Assembly (NCBI RefSeq): GCF_035989885.1 | Contig: NZ_CP108518.1 | Span: 5,013,001-5,077,000 of the forward strand | Direction of reading: 5' to 3' | Source: Streptomyces sp. NBC_01232 | GTDB lineage: Bacteria > Actinomycetota > Actinomycetes > Streptomycetales > Streptomycetaceae | Length of the DNA stretch: 64,000 bases | Part shown: positions 1-9,344 of the stretch, in pieces | Layout of the letters: the number at the start of each line of letters is the position of its first letter | How positions within the stretch are numbered: the stretch's first letter is position 1 | Program-made: the position numbers and the translations under genes | Notes under the pieces: generated by a model | What the model was told of the DNA's origin: nothing | Databases searched by the model: none | Seen by the model: only the letters and a program-made list of their open reading frames with translations

Positions 1-1
1 C

Positions 2-322
2 ACGACCATCCGTACGCTCCAGCAGCTCAGCTGGGAGCGCGCCGAGGACGGGATCGTCACCGCGACCGTCCGCGCCGACGCCTTCTGCCACAACATGGTC
101 CGCTCGCTGGTGGGCGCCATGCTGCACGTCGGGGACGGGCACCGGCCCACCGACTGGCCCGGCAAGGTGCTGGCGGCCGGCGTACGGGACTCCTCGGTGC
201 ACGTGGTCAAGCCGCACGGGCTGACCCTGGAGGAGGTCGGCTACCCGGCGGACGAGCTGCTGGCCGCCCGCAGCAAGGAAGCGCGCAACATGCGGACCCT
301 GCCGGGCGCGGGCTGCTGCTAA
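2..322 (+). CDS. truA: tRNA pseudouridine synthase A, C-terminal part
   Basis: This is the 3' end of a gene that begins before the window; the frame is open from base 2 to the TAA at 320-322. TruA converts U38-U40 of the tRNA anticodon arm to pseudouridine. The visible part carries the family's late conserved segment ([14 protein letters not shown], then VGDG), which forms the C-terminal core beside the active site. The catalytic Asp lies upstream of the window. Family identity is clear; the N-terminus cannot be judged. Confidence 0.9.
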   Translation, partial: TTIRTLQQLSWERAEDGIVTATVRADAFCHNMVRSLVGAMLHVGDGHRPTDWPGKVLAAGVRDSSVHVVKPHGLTLEEVGYPADELLAARSKEARNMRTLPGAGCC

Positions 323-355
323 TCCGTTTGGGCGGATCGGCGCCGGACCTGGACA

Positions 356-1984
356 ATGCCCGGCATGGGACATCTCGAAGCCAGCCACCTGGAGTACTAC
401 CTTCCCGACGGGCGGGTACTGCTCCCTGACGTCTCCTTCCGCGTGGGGGAGGGGTCGGTCGTCGCCCTCGTCGGGGCGAACGGGGCGGGCAAGACCACCC
501 TGCTGAAGATGATCTCCGGCGAGCTCCAGCCGCACGGCGGCGGGATCACCGTCTCCGGCGGCCTCGGCGTGATGTCGCAGTTCGTGGGCTCCGTGCGGGA
601 CGAGACGACCGTACGGGACCTGCTGGTCTCGGTGGCCCAGCCGCGCATCCGGGAGGCCGCGAAGGCGGTGGACCGGGCCGAGGAGCTGATCCTCACCGTC
701 GACGACGAGGCCGCGCAGATGGCCTACGCGCAGGCGCTGAGCGACTGGGCGGACGTCCAGGGGTACGAGGCGGAGACCCTCTGGGACGTCTGCACCATGG
801 CCGCGCTGGCCATCCCGTACGACAGCGCGCAGTTCCGCGAGGTGCGCACGCTCTCGGGCGGTGAGCAGAAGCGGCTCGTGCTGGAGGCGCTGCTGCGCGG
901 CCCCGACGAGGTGCTGCTGCTCGACGAGCCGGACAACTACCTCGACGTCCCGGGCAAGCGCTGGCTGGAGGACCAGCTGAAGGCCACCCGCAAGACGGTG
1001 CTCTTCGTCTCGCACGACCGGGAGCTCCTGACCCAGGCGGCCGAGAAGATCATCAGCCTGGAGGCGAGCCCGACGGGCTCCGACGTCTGGGTGCACGGCT
1101 CGGGCTTCGACACCTACCACGAGGCCCGCAAGGAGCGCTTCGCGCGCTTCGAGGAGCTCAAGCGGCGCTGGGACGAGGAGCACGCACGGCTGAAGGCCCT
1201 GGTGCTGCGGCTGCGCAATCAGGCCGCGAGCAGCCCCGACATGGCCTCGCGCTACCGGGCGATGCAGACCCGCTTCCAGAAGTTCGAGGAGGCCGGCCCG
1301 CCGCCGGAGCCGCCGCGGGAGCAGGACATCAAGATGCGGCTCAAGGGCGGGCGCACCGGCGTGCGCGCGCTGACCGTGGAGAACCTGGAGCTGACGGGCC
1401 TGATGAAGCCCTTCTCCCTGGAGGTCTTCTACGGGGAGCGGGTCGCGGTCCTCGGCTCCAACGGCTCGGGCAAGTCGCACTTCCTGCGGCTGCTGGCCGG
1501 CGAGGACGTCAAGCACACCGGCACCTGGAAGCTGGGCGCGAGGGTGGTTCCCGGCCATTTCGCGCAGACCCACGCGCACCCGGAGCTGTTCGGCCGGACC
1601 CTCGTCGACATCCTGTGGACCGAGGCGGCCAAGCCCCTGGGCCAGGCGATGGGCGCCCTGCGCCGCTACGAGCTGGAGCGGCAGGGCGACCAGCCCTTCG
1701 AGAAGCTCTCCGGCGGTCAGCAGGCACGTTTCCAGATCCTGCTGCTGGAGCTGGCGGGCACCACGGCGCTGCTGCTGGACGAGCCGACGGACAACCTGGA
1801 CCTGGAGTCCGCGGAGGCCCTCCAGGAGGGTCTGGAGGCGTACGAGGGCACTGTGCTGTGCGTCACGCACGACCGGTGGTTCGCGCGCACATTTGACCGT
1901 TACCTGGTCTTCGGTTCGGACGGTGTTGTGCGGGAGACTCAGGAACCCGTCTGGGACGAACGTAGAGTCGAACGCAAGCGCTAG
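356..1984 (+). CDS. ABC-F family ATPase (duplicated ABC domains, no membrane segments)
   Basis: 542 residues with two complete ATP-binding cassettes in one chain and no transmembrane segment, the layout of ABC-F proteins, which act on ribosomes in translation or antibiotic protection rather than in transport. Cassette 1 has Walker A GANGAGKTT near residues 40-48, signature LSGGEQKR near 166 and Walker B LLLDEPDNYLD near 187. Cassette 2 has GSNGSGKS near 367, LSGGQQAR near 451 and LLLDEPTDNLD near 473. The charged linker between them lies at about 235-340. An ATG at 365 is an alternative start; neither start has a strong ribosome binding site. The gene starts 34 bp after truA. Whether it is a housekeeping EttA-like factor or a resistance-type ABC-F cannot be decided from sequence alone. 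Confidence 0.88.
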   Translation: MPGMGHLEASHLEYYLPDGRVLLPDVSFRVGEGSVVALVGANGAGKTTLLKMISGELQPHGGGITVSGGLGVMSQFVGSVRDETTVRDLLVSVAQPRIREAAKAVDRAEELILTVDDEAAQMAYAQALSDWADVQGYEAETLWDVCTMAALAIPYDSAQFREVRTLSGGEQKRLVLEALLRGPDEVLLLDEPDNYLDVPGKRWLEDQLKATRKTVLFVSHDRELLTQAAEKIISLEASPTGSDVWVHGSGFDTYHEARKERFARFEELKRRWDEEHARLKALVLRLRNQAASSPDMASRYRAMQTRFQKFEEAGPPPEPPREQDIKMRLKGGRTGVRALTVENLELTGLMKPFSLEVFYGERVAVLGSNGSGKSHFLRLLAGEDVKHTGTWKLGARVVPGHFAQTHAHPELFGRTLVDILWTEAAKPLGQAMGALRRYELERQGDQPFEKLSGGQQARFQILLLELAGTTALLLDEPTDNLDLESAEALQEGLEAYEGTVLCVTHDRWFARTFDRYLVFGSDGVVRETQEPVWDERRVERKR

Positions 1985-2040
1985 GGGGAGACCGTCACCC
2001 CCTCGGTGGAGTGAGGGGCAGGCGTCGTGGGGCTGCGGCC

Positions 2041-2046
2041 TAGCAT
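2041..2046 (+). promoter_or_regulatory. -10 hexamer for a leaderless mannosyltransferase mRNA
   Basis: TAGCAT ends 7 nt before the ATG at 2054, so transcription would begin at or next to the start codon. No Shine-Dalgarno is present. This favours 2054 over the in-frame GTG at 2027 as the true start. Confidence 0.5.
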
Positions 2047-2053
2047 CTGGCTG

Positions 2054-3349
2054 ATGAAGTGGGAGAACCAGAGCGCCAGGAACCAGGGCGCGGGGGACCG
2101 GGGGGCCGGGGACCGGACCCCGGGGAGCCGGCTGGTCGACCGGCTGCTGCAGCCCGCCTCCCGGACCTGGCAGCTGGTCTCCCTCGCGGTGGTCCTCGGC
2201 ATCGCCGTCTCCACGAGCCTGCGGGCGAACTGGGGCTCCGACAACGCCTTCGTGGTCAAGGCCGCGGAGACGCTGCTGGCGGGCGGGTCCCCGTACGAGG
2301 ACAAGCGCTTCCTCTACCTTCCCAGTGCCGTGATCATGGCGGTGCCGGAGGCGCTGCTGCCGCGCGAGGTGCTGCGGTGGCTGCTGCCGGTCGGGATGTC
2401 CGGGTTGCTGGGCGTGGGCTGGCTGGCCGCGCTGCGGCTGTTCTCGGTGCCGCTGCGCTCGCGCTTCGCGGTCGGCGGGTTCGCGCTGTTCGCCCTCGCC
2501 TACAAGCCGTACGCGAACCTCGTGCTTATCGGGAACTGGACCGCCATCTCGGCGGCCGCACTGCCGGTGGCGCTGCTGCTCGCGCACCGGCGCTCGTGGG
2601 GTTCGGCCGGGCTGGTGGTGGGGCTCGCGATCGCGTGCAAGCCGATGCTGGTGCCGCTCGGACTGCTGTTCCTGGTGGCCCGGCGGTGGCGGGGGCTGGC
2701 CGCGGCGGTGCTGGTGCCGCTGCTGTTCTCGCTGGCCGGTGCGCTGATGATGCCGAGCCCGTCGCTGTTCTTCACCAAGACCCTGCCGTTCCTGCTCAAG
2801 GGGCAGGACGCGTACGCGCTGCCCTGGGACGCCTCGCCGATCGCGGTGCTGCCGCGGCTGGGGGTGCCGGAGCCGCTGGCGGTGCTGGTCGCGTTCGCGG
2901 GTGCCGGTGCGGCCCTGTGGGCGGCCTGGGTGCGGTGGCGGCGGGACGACGCCGACCGGGGCGAGCTGCGCCTGGCGGAGACGGCCTGCATGGTGATGCT
3001 CGCCGCATTCCTGGTGTCGCGGCCGTCCTTCGACCACTACCTGCTGGTGGTCCTGCCGCTGCTGATCGCCTCGGCGGTCCGGCCGGGCTCGGTGGCGCGT
3101 TCCCCCTGGTTCTGGGTGGCTCTGGGGCCCCAGGTGGCGGGCATCCCGTGGCCGTCCGAGCTGGAGGCCAAGCGGCGGGCTTTCAAGGACTGCGCCACGC
3201 TGTGCGGGCTCACGATCCTGCTGGCGCGTCGTGCGCTGCGCTCCGGGCGGGTTACTCTTGCACCTGTAACAACTGCGGGGTCCCTACCCAGGACCGAACC
3301 GGAGTGCGCCGCGACGCCAGCAGAATCGGCATCGCGGACCGCGTTTTGA
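2054..3349 (+). CDS. GT87/DUF2029-type polyprenol-phosphate mannosyltransferase
   Basis: 431-residue polytopic membrane protein with roughly nine to ten hydrophobic segments. Near the N-terminus, in the first extracytoplasmic loop, is the pattern SDNAFVVKAAETLLAG followed by SPYEDKRFLYLPSA. An acidic residue plus SPY...Y.P is typical of DUF2029/GT87 alpha-1,2-mannosyltransferases, which use polyprenyl-phosphate mannose to glycosylate lipids or proteins outside the membrane. The first 35 residues are low complexity and come from GC-rich repetitive DNA. A GTG at 2027 is in frame but the promoter-like TAGCAT at 2041 argues against it. The stop lies inside the rplM promoter. The acceptor is unknown. 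Confidence 0.72.
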   Translation: MKWENQSARNQGAGDRGAGDRTPGSRLVDRLLQPASRTWQLVSLAVVLGIAVSTSLRANWGSDNAFVVKAAETLLAGGSPYEDKRFLYLPSAVIMAVPEALLPREVLRWLLPVGMSGLLGVGWLAALRLFSVPLRSRFAVGGFALFALAYKPYANLVLIGNWTAISAAALPVALLLAHRRSWGSAGLVVGLAIACKPMLVPLGLLFLVARRWRGLAAAVLVPLLFSLAGALMMPSPSLFFTKTLPFLLKGQDAYALPWDASPIAVLPRLGVPEPLAVLVAFAGAGAALWAAWVRWRRDDADRGELRLAETACMVMLAAFLVSRPSFDHYLLVVLPLLIASAVRPGSVARSPWFWVALGPQVAGIPWPSELEAKRRAFKDCATLCGLTILLARRALRSGRVTLAPVTTAGSLPRTEPECAATPAESASRTAF

Positions 3350-3375
3350 CCCGAATGGGTCCTCTTGGGTACTCT
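3346..3375 (+). promoter_or_regulatory. Vegetative-type promoter for rplM-rpsI
   Basis: TTGACC at 3346-3351, an 18-bp spacer, then TACTCT at 3370-3375: a good HrdB-like promoter. It overlaps the last codon of the upstream glycosyltransferase and leaves a transcript leader of about 200 nt before rplM. Confidence 0.6.
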
Positions 3376-3379
3376 GCTG

Positions 3380-3580
3380 GTTTGTTATGCGTATTGGCTT
3401 TCTCATTCTCACGTGAAAGGGCCTTGCGCCGGTCCACCGGACCGATGACCAGCAGTTCACGCGGGTTGCGTCCCCGTTGTGAACGAGGGCTGTCGTGATC
3501 GTCCGTGGTGACCCTGTCAGGACCTTCCCGTGGGGCTTGCGCCCTTGGGATACCACCACTGAAGAAGCGAAGGCATACGC
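3380..3580 (+). other. rplM 5' leader of about 200 nt
   Basis: No open reading frame of note. A perfect 6-bp hairpin lies at 3430-3444 (CGGTCC, loop ACC, GGACCG). The length is more than translation initiation needs, so the leader may carry L13/S9 autoregulation, but I do not recognise a known leader family. Confidence 0.35.
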
Positions 3581-4024
3581 GTGCGTACGTTCAGCCCCAA
3601 GCCCGGCGACATCTCGCGCCAGTGGCTCGTCATCGACGCCCAGGACGTTGTCCTCGGCCGTCTGGCGACCCAGGCCGCTGCCCTCCTGCGGGGTAAGCAC
3701 AAGCCGACCTACGCCCCCCACATGGACATGGGCGACTTCGTCATCATCGTCAACGCCGACAAGGTTCACCTGTCCGGCAACAAGGCGACCCAGAAGATGG
3801 CGTACCGCCACTCGGGTTACCCGGGTGGTCTCCGCTCGGTCCGTTACGACGACCTCCTGGCGAACAACCCGGAGAAGGCCGTCGAGAAGGCCATCAAGGG
3901 CATGCTCCCCAAGAACACCCTGGGCCGTCAGATGCTCTCGAAGCTGAAGGTCTACTCGGGCGACCAGCACCCCCACGCTGCCCAGCAGCCGGTGCCGTTC
4001 GAGATCACCCAGGTCGCGCAGTAG
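3581..4024 (+). CDS. rplM: 50S ribosomal protein L13
   Basis: 147 residues, the normal length. Conserved L13 features are present in order: [16 protein letters not shown] near the N-terminus, [39 protein letters not shown], and [13 protein letters not shown]13 is an early assembly protein of the large subunit. Start is GTG at 3581 after a GAAG-rich ribosome binding site. It is followed 42 bp later by rpsI, with which it forms the universal L13-S9 operon. Confidence 0.97.
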   Translation: MRTFSPKPGDISRQWLVIDAQDVVLGRLATQAAALLRGKHKPTYAPHMDMGDFVIIVNADKVHLSGNKATQKMAYRHSGYPGGLRSVRYDDLLANNPEKAVEKAIKGMLPKNTLGRQMLSKLKVYSGDQHPHAAQQPVPFEITQVAQ

Positions 4025-4066
4025 TTCCGGCCACCCCCTAAGACGTAGAAAATTCTGAGGAGCATC

Positions 4067-4588
4067 GTGGCCGAGACCACCGCCGAGACGACCCCCGTCG
4101 ACGAGTTCGAGGGCAACGTCGAGGAGTACACCACCGAGACCGCGGACGTCGTCGAGGGCGACTACACGTCCGAGTCCCTTGCCGGTCGCTTCGGCGACCC
4201 CCAGCCGGCTGCCGGCCTGGGCCGTCGCAAGAACGCCATTGCCCGCGTCCGGATCGTTCCGGGCACCGGCAAGTGGAAGATCAACGGTCGCACCCTTGAG
4301 GACTACTTCCCCAACAAGGTGCACCAGCAGGAAGTCAACGAGCCCTTCAAGCTCCTCGAGCTCGACGGCCGTTACGACGTCATCGCCCGCATCTCGGGTG
4401 GCGGCGTCTCCGGTCAGGCCGGCGCCCTGCGCCTCGGCGTGGCCCGTGCGCTGAACGAGGCGGATGTCGACAACAACCGTCCGGCGCTGAAGAAGGCCGG
4501 CTTCCTCTCCCGCGACGACCGTGCGGTCGAGCGCAAGAAGGCCGGTCTCAAGAAGGCCCGTAAGGCTCCGCAGTACAGCAAGCGTTAA
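4067..4588 (+). CDS. rpsI: 30S ribosomal protein S9
   Basis: 173 residues. The C-terminal 130 residues are canonical S9 ([33 protein letters not shown], and the basic tail ending in QYSKR that reaches the P-site tRNA). The first 45 residues form the acidic Thr/Glu-rich extension usual in actinobacteria. GTG start with a strong GAGGAG at 4056-4062. A rho-independent terminator follows at 4614. Confidence 0.97.
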   Translation: MAETTAETTPVDEFEGNVEEYTTETADVVEGDYTSESLAGRFGDPQPAAGLGRRKNAIARVRIVPGTGKWKINGRTLEDYFPNKVHQQEVNEPFKLLELDGRYDVIARISGGGVSGQAGALRLGVARALNEADVDNNRPALKKAGFLSRDDRAVERKKAGLKKARKAPQYSKR

Positions 4589-4613
4589 TCTGCGCCTGCT
4601 GTTCTGCAACGTA

Positions 4614-4656
4614 ACCGCCCCGGCAGCACTCTCTGTGCTGTCGGGGCGGTTCGTTT
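4614..4656 (+). terminator. Terminator of rplM-rpsI
   Basis: A 16-bp stem (ACCGCCCC... pairing with ...GGGGCGGT, one G:U pair) with a 5-nt loop ends at 4650 and is followed by TCGTTT. Confidence 0.85.
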
Positions 4657-4723
4657 ACCGCCACAAGCGGCAAATACCTGTCACAAGCGGTCATACGCGA
4701 AGCGGAAACTCGGGAGGACAACA

Positions 4724-6082
4724 GTGGGACGACTCTTCGGGACGGACGGTGTACGCGGCGTTGCCAACGCGGATCTGACGGCGGAGCTCGCGCTCGGCCT
4801 CTCCGTGGCGGCTGCCCACGTACTGGCCGAGGCGGGCACCTTCGAAGGCCACCGGGCGACCGCCGTGGTCGGCCGGGATCCCCGCGCCTCCGGCGAATTC
4901 CTTGAGGCGGCGGTCGTGGCCGGCCTCGCGAGCGCGGGCGTGGACGTCCTGCGCGTCGGTGTGCTGCCCACCCCGGCGGTGGCGTATCTCACCGGTGCGC
5001 TGGGCGCCGACCTCGGCGTGATGCTCTCCGCCAGCCACAACGCCATGCCCGACAACGGCATCAAGTTCTTCGCGCGCGGCGGCCACAAGCTCGCCGACGA
5101 GCTGGAGGACCGCATCGAGTCGACCTACGAGCAGCACCGCACCGGCGCGCCCTGGGACCGGCCCACCGGCTCCGGCGTCGGCCGCGTCTCGGACTACACC
5201 GAGGGCTTCGACAAGTACGTCGCCCACCTCATCGGGGTCCTCCCGAACCGCCTCGAAGGCCTGAAGGTCGTCCTGGACGAAGCGCACGGCGCGGCCGCGT
5301 ACGTCTCGCCCGAGGCCTTCGCGCGGGCCGGCGCGGAGATCATCACGATCGGTGCCGAGCCCAACGGCCTCAACATCAACGAGGGCTGCGGCTCCACCCA
5401 CCTCGGCCTGCTCAAGGCTGCCGTGGTCGAGCACGGCGCCGACTTCGGCATCGCGCACGACGGCGACGCGGACCGCTGCCTGGCCGTGGACGGCTCCGGC
5501 GCGGAGGTCGACGGGGACCAGATCCTCGCGGTGCTGGCGCTGGCCATGCGCGAGGCCGGCCAGCTGCGCGAGAACACCGTGGTCGGCACCGTCATGTCCA
5601 ACCTGGGCTTCAAGCTGGCCATGGAGGGCGAGGGCATCCAGGTCGTGCAGACCGGTGTCGGCGACCGGTACGTGCTGGAGTCGATGAAGGAGCACGGCTA
5701 CGCGCTCGGCGGCGAGCAGTCCGGCCACGTGATCATCCTCGACCACGCGACCACCGGGGACGGCACGCTGACCGGCCTGCTGCTGGCGGCGCGCGTCGCG
5801 GCCACCGGCAAGTCCCTCGCCGAGCTGGCGGGCGTCATGCAGCGGCTGCCGCAGGTGCTGATCAACGTTCCCGACGTGGACAAGTCCCGCGTCACCACCT
5901 CCGCCGAGCTGGCCGCGGCCGTCGGCGATGCCGAGCGCGAGCTGGGCACCACCGGGCGGGTGCTGCTGCGTCCGTCCGGCACGGAGCCGCTCGTACGGGT
6001 GATGGTCGAGGCCGCCGACATCGAGCAGGCCCGCTCGGTCGCCGGCCGGCTCGCGGACGTCGTGAAGTCCGCGCTCGGCTAG
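4724..6082 (+). CDS. glmM: Phosphoglucosamine mutase
   Basis: 452 residues, usual length. It converts glucosamine-6-phosphate to glucosamine-1-phosphate for UDP-GlcNAc and peptidoglycan. Seen: N-terminal FGTDGVRG, the phosphoserine loop LSASHN at about 101-106, metal site DGDADRC, sugar-binding GGEQSGH, and phosphate-binding [14 protein letters not shown] near the end. GTG start is preceded by GGGAGG. It works just before glmU and directly after GlmS, whose gene lies 3.3 kb downstream. It is convergent with the DUF389 gene, 11 bp apart. Confidence 0.96.
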   Translation: MGRLFGTDGVRGVANADLTAELALGLSVAAAHVLAEAGTFEGHRATAVVGRDPRASGEFLEAAVVAGLASAGVDVLRVGVLPTPAVAYLTGALGADLGVMLSASHNAMPDNGIKFFARGGHKLADELEDRIESTYEQHRTGAPWDRPTGSGVGRVSDYTEGFDKYVAHLIGVLPNRLEGLKVVLDEAHGAAAYVSPEAFARAGAEIITIGAEPNGLNINEGCGSTHLGLLKAAVVEHGADFGIAHDGDADRCLAVDGSGAEVDGDQILAVLALAMREAGQLRENTVVGTVMSNLGFKLAMEGEGIQVVQTGVGDRYVLESMKEHGYALGGEQSGHVIILDHATTGDGTLTGLLLAARVAATGKSLAELAGVMQRLPQVLINVPDVDKSRVTTSAELAAAVGDAERELGTTGRVLLRPSGTEPLVRVMVEAADIEQARSVAGRLADVVKSALG

Positions 6083-6093
6083 AACGCCCTCGT

Positions 6094-7062
6094 TCAGACG
6101 CTGCCCGGCCCGTGTGGCGCACCCGGTTTCCGGATCATCCGGCCCTCCTGGGTGCGCCACAGCAGTTTCCAGCAGATCAGCGTGAGCGTCCCGGCCAGGA
6201 TGATGCCGCCGAGGTTCAGCGCCAGCTGCACGGCCGAGCCCCACATCTGGGAGAAGTCGCCGTAGCTGAGGGCCACCGCGGCGTTCGCGCCCGCCGGCAC
6301 GGTGGTGACGGAGATCGCCACGCCCACCAGCGCACCGGCCTTCGCCGAGGTCAGCGACAGCATGCCGGCCACACCGGCGAGCAGCGCGACGACGAAGGAG
6401 AACGGGTCCGGCTGCCAGATGAAGCTGGTGTTCGGCCGGGGGTTCTCCAGCATCCCCTCGTGGAACAGCCCGAGCGCGTTCATCCCCAGACTGAAGACCG
6501 TCGTCGCCACGATCGCCGCGGTGAAGCCGACGAACAGAGCGAAGAGCGAGCGGCCGGCCAGCTTGTGACGGCGCTGCACCAGGCCGGTGCAGATACCGGC
6601 GAGCGGGCCGAATTCCGGGCCGACCGCCATGGCGCCCACGATCAGGATCGCGTTGTCCAGGACCACGCCGCAGGCCGCGATCATCGTCGCCACGATCATG
6701 AAGGCGGCGTAGGTGATCGTGAGGGTGGACTCCTCGTGCGTCGACTCGGCGAGCTGCTCCCAGACCACCGCGTCGGCGGCCTCGCCCGGCGCTTCCTCCT
6801 CGGCGTCGTCGGCGCGCCTGGAGATCGACAGGTCGATGTTCTCCACGGCGATCGAACCGGTCTCGTCGATGCCGAGGTGGCGCATCGCCTGCAGGAGCTC
6901 GTCCGCCGCCTCGCGGGCGACGTCGCACAGCACGAGATCGCCCTCGGGGTCGCGGGCGGCGCCGGTCAGGACGACCAGGTGCGTGGTTCCGACCGTCCGG
7001 TCGATCAGCGCCACGACCTGCTCGGTGAGGTGGTGCGGGGTGATCATCCGCAGATGCAGCAT
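6094..7062 (-). CDS. DUF389 / TIGR00341 family membrane protein
   Basis: 322 residues. The N-terminal 100 residues are soluble and acidic. After that come about five or six membrane helices with the family's signature loop AVGPEFGPLAGICTGLVQRR. The family is of unknown function, though common in actinobacteria and cyanobacteria. The ATG lies 6 nt after a TAGGGT hexamer, so the mRNA is probably leaderless. An internal ATG six codons in (MITPHHL) is possible. It is convergent with glmM and downstream of coaA. Confidence 0.8.
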   Translation of the reverse strand: MLHLRMITPHHLTEQVVALIDRTVGTTHLVVLTGAARDPEGDLVLCDVAREAADELLQAMRHLGIDETGSIAVENIDLSISRRADDAEEEAPGEAADAVVWEQLAESTHEESTLTITYAAFMIVATMIAACGVVLDNAILIVGAMAVGPEFGPLAGICTGLVQRRHKLAGRSLFALFVGFTAAIVATTVFSLGMNALGLFHEGMLENPRPNTSFIWQPDPFSFVVALLAGVAGMLSLTSAKAGALVGVAISVTTVPAGANAAVALSYGDFSQMWGSAVQLALNLGGIILAGTLTLICWKLLWRTQEGRMIRKPGAPHGPGSV

Positions 7063-7068
7063 TTCCGC

Positions 7069-7074
7069 ACCCTA
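7069..7074 (-). promoter_or_regulatory. -10 hexamer, leaderless DUF389 gene
   Basis: On the minus strand TAGGGT is followed by 6 nt and the ATG at 7062. It sits in the 23-bp gap after the coaA stop. Confidence 0.5.
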
Positions 7075-7085
7075 GCGACTGAGGG

Positions 7086-8135
7086 CTAGAGCTTGCGGAG
7101 GCTCAGCTTCTGGACCTTGTGGTCGGGTCCCTTGCGGACGACGAGGGTGGCCCGGCCGCGGGTGGGCGCCACGTTCTCCAGCAGGTTGGGCCGGTTGATG
7201 GTCCGCCACATCGTCTGCGCGTACTCCATGGCCTCCTCCTCGGAGACCTGGGTGTACTTGCGGAAGTACGAGAAGGGGTTCTGGAAGGCGGTCGCCCGCA
7301 GCTTCCGGAAGCGGCCCAGGTACCAGCGCTCGATGTCCTCGGGGCGCGCGTCCACGTACACGCTGAAGTCGAAGTAGTCGGCGAGGGCCACGCGGGTGCG
7401 GCCGTCCGTGCCGGGAAGGGCCGGCTGGAGCACGTTGAGGCCCTCGACGATGAGGATGTCCGGGCGGCGGACGACGAGCTCCTCGCCGGGCACGATGTCG
7501 TAGATCAGGTGCGAGTAGACCGGGGCCCGCACCTCGTCCTTGCCGGCCTTGATGTCGGCGACGAAACGGGTGAGCGCGCGGCGGTCGTAGGACTCCGGGA
7601 AACCCTTGCGCGAGGTGAGGCCGCGCCGCTGGAGCTCCTTCATCGGGTACAGGAACCCGTCGGTGGTGACCAGCTCCACGCGCGGGTGCTCGGGCCAGCG
7701 GGCGAGCAGGGCCTGGAGCAGGCGGGCCACGGTGGACTTGCCGACGGCGACCGAACCGGCGACCCCTATGACGAAGGGGGTGCCCTGCTGGGCGCCGTGC
7801 CCGTTGCCCGCGTCACCGAGGAAGGTGTTGAGGGTGCCGCGGAGGTTGCTGGTGGCGCCCACGTAGAGGTTGAGGAGCCGGGAGAGCGGCAGGTAGACGT
7901 CGCGGACCTCGTCGAGGTCGATGACGTCACCGAGGCCGCGCAGCCGCTCCACCTCGTCGGCGGTCAGCGGCAGCGGGGTCCGCTCGCGCAGGGCGCTCCA
8001 CTCGGCGCGCGTGAGGTCGAGGTACGGCGAGGCCTCGGGGCCCCGGCGGTGCGCGGGGCGCGTCGGGTGCCCGTCGCGGCCGGTGCGCGCCGTTGCGTCG
8101 TCCGGCGTGTTGCTTCGTGGCGGCGAAGTGATCAC
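7086..8135 (-). CDS. coaA: Type I pantothenate kinase
   Basis: 349 residues. It phosphorylates pantothenate, the first step of CoA synthesis. P-loop [12 protein letters not shown] at about 124-135, followed by [28 protein letters not shown] and IVEGLNVLQ, all hallmarks of the prokaryotic type I enzyme. The frame stays open far upstream, but the real start is most likely GTG at 8135: a GACAAT hexamer ends 6 nt before it and the remaining sequence upstream is non-coding in character. The first 35 residues are a polar extension. Confidence 0.93.
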   Translation of the reverse strand: MITSPPRSNTPDDATARTGRDGHPTRPAHRRGPEASPYLDLTRAEWSALRERTPLPLTADEVERLRGLGDVIDLDEVRDVYLPLSRLLNLYVGATSNLRGTLNTFLGDAGNGHGAQQGTPFVIGVAGSVAVGKSTVARLLQALLARWPEHPRVELVTTDGFLYPMKELQRRGLTSRKGFPESYDRRALTRFVADIKAGKDEVRAPVYSHLIYDIVPGEELVVRRPDILIVEGLNVLQPALPGTDGRTRVALADYFDFSVYVDARPEDIERWYLGRFRKLRATAFQNPFSYFRKYTQVSEEEAMEYAQTMWRTINRPNLLENVAPTRGRATLVVRKGPDHKVQKLSLRKL

Positions 8136-8462
8136 ACCGCCATTGTCGGGGCTCCGGGGCCGTTGTGGGTGGTGTGGTCGGTCACGTGTGCAACGGGGGT
8201 GCGGGGGCGGGTACCGGAGCCCGGTGAGGGCGAGTACCGGACAGGGCGGGCCGGATGGGGCGTGGTTGTACGCCGGGTGGTTTCGGTTGGAAATGCTTGG
8301 GGTCTCGTCCGGGTCACGATTGTCCGCGATCGTCGCCCCGGGGCACGGGGTGATCGACGGCCCCGTACATTGTTGATCACCGCAGTCATGCCCACGCCCC
8401 GCTTCGGGGGCGTCGCTTCGGGCTGCCCTGTCGCTGTCGTAACTCCATGGGGGAGATCTTTC
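8136..8462. promoter_or_regulatory. Divergent promoter region between coaA and a lipoprotein gene
   Basis: 327 bp without a gene. On the minus strand GACAAT (8142-8147) would drive a leaderless coaA mRNA. On the plus strand TACATT at 8366-8371 is a candidate -10 for the lipoprotein. The resulting leader carries a 7-bp hairpin at 8394-8413 and a strong GGGGGAG ribosome binding site at 8449-8455. Confidence 0.45.
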
Positions 8463-9233
8463 GTGCGTAACGCTCTTGTCCGTCGTACCGTCCTTGCCGC
8501 TTCCGCGGTGTCCCTGGTCCTGCTGGCCACCGCCTGCGGCGGCGAGAAGGCCGACACCAAGGCCGACTCCAAGCCGTCCGGGGCGGCGGCGACGTCGGCC
8601 GCCCCGGCCGCCAAGGCGAAGACGACCGCCGAGCTGACCGCTGCGCTCGTGGTCCAGGCCGACCTGCCGAACCACGTGGTCAAGCCGGCCACCCCGGCCG
8701 AGATCGCCGCCGCGGGCGCTGCCAAGAGCGACAAGGCGGAGTGCCAGCCGCTGGTCTCCGCGCAGTCGATGAACGCGGTCGGCACCGCCGCGGGCACGGC
8801 CGGCACCAAGGCCGTCGCCAAGGGCAAGGAGCCCGCCGCCGACGCCAGCCCGGAGGAGAAGCTCAAGGCCGGTCTGGACGCCCTGAGCGGCACCGCCACC
8901 TCGGTCTCCCTCCACTCGTACGAGGGCAAGGGCGCCGCGGAGGCCTTCGCCTCCCTCAAGACGGCGGGCACGGCCTGCGCCGGCGGCTACACGGGTACCC
9001 AGGCGGGCGACTCGCTCAAGATCACGAAGGTGGCCCCGGGTGCCGCCGTGACCGCGGGCGACGAGGCCCTCGCCTACACCGTGACGGGTGACGCCGACGG
9101 CTCGCCGGTGAGCATGGAGCTCGTGGTCGTGCGCAAGGGCAGCACCCTGGCGACCTTCTCGGCCCTGAGCCTGGCCGGCGTCGCCGAGCAGCCGAAGGAC
9201 GTCGTCGACGCCCAGGTCAAGAAGCTCGGCTGA
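8463..9233 (+). CDS. Secreted lipoprotein of unknown function
   Basis: 256 residues. The N-terminus is a lipoprotein signal: two Arg, a hydrophobic run and lipobox LATAC with the lipidated Cys at 25. An Ala/Lys/Asp-rich linker follows, then a globular part with two further Cys (in KAECQPL and GTACAGGY) that could form a disulfide outside the cell. I do not recognise a catalytic motif. The GTG at 8463 has a strong ribosome binding site; longer in-frame extensions upstream would destroy the signal peptide. Confidence 0.75.
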   Translation: MRNALVRRTVLAASAVSLVLLATACGGEKADTKADSKPSGAAATSAAPAAKAKTTAELTAALVVQADLPNHVVKPATPAEIAAAGAAKSDKAECQPLVSAQSMNAVGTAAGTAGTKAVAKGKEPAADASPEEKLKAGLDALSGTATSVSLHSYEGKGAAEAFASLKTAGTACAGGYTGTQAGDSLKITKVAPGAAVTAGDEALAYTVTGDADGSPVSMELVVVRKGSTLATFSALSLAGVAEQPKDVVDAQVKKLG

Positions 9234-9256
9234 CCCCTTCCCCACCACTGAGCGTC

Positions 9257-9292
9257 AACCCCGTTCCGGCACGTTCGCCGGAGCGGGGTTTT
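9257..9292 (+). terminator. Terminator of the lipoprotein gene
   Basis: 14-bp stem (AACCCCGTTCCGGC with GCCGGAGCGGGGTT, one G:U), loop ACGTT, followed by TTTTCG. Confidence 0.85.
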
Positions 9293-9331
9293 CGTCTTGT
9301 TCGGCTACGGGGCAGCGGGCCAACTACGGCG

Positions 9332-9337
9332 TACGCT
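9332..9337 (+). promoter_or_regulatory. -10 hexamer, leaderless glmS
   Basis: TACGCT ends 7 nt before the ATG at 9345 and no ribosome binding site is visible. Confidence 0.5.
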
Positions 9338-9344
9338 GCGGCCT

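Noticed and set aside
2059..3498. 479-codon plus-strand frame overlapping the mannosyltransferase
   Set aside because: Gly/Ala/Arg-rich out-of-frame reading; the alternative frame has membrane helices and GT87 motifs.
4691..6928. 745-codon minus-strand open frame across glmM
   Set aside because: Mirror frame of glmM plus an alternate frame of the DUF389 gene; no motifs.
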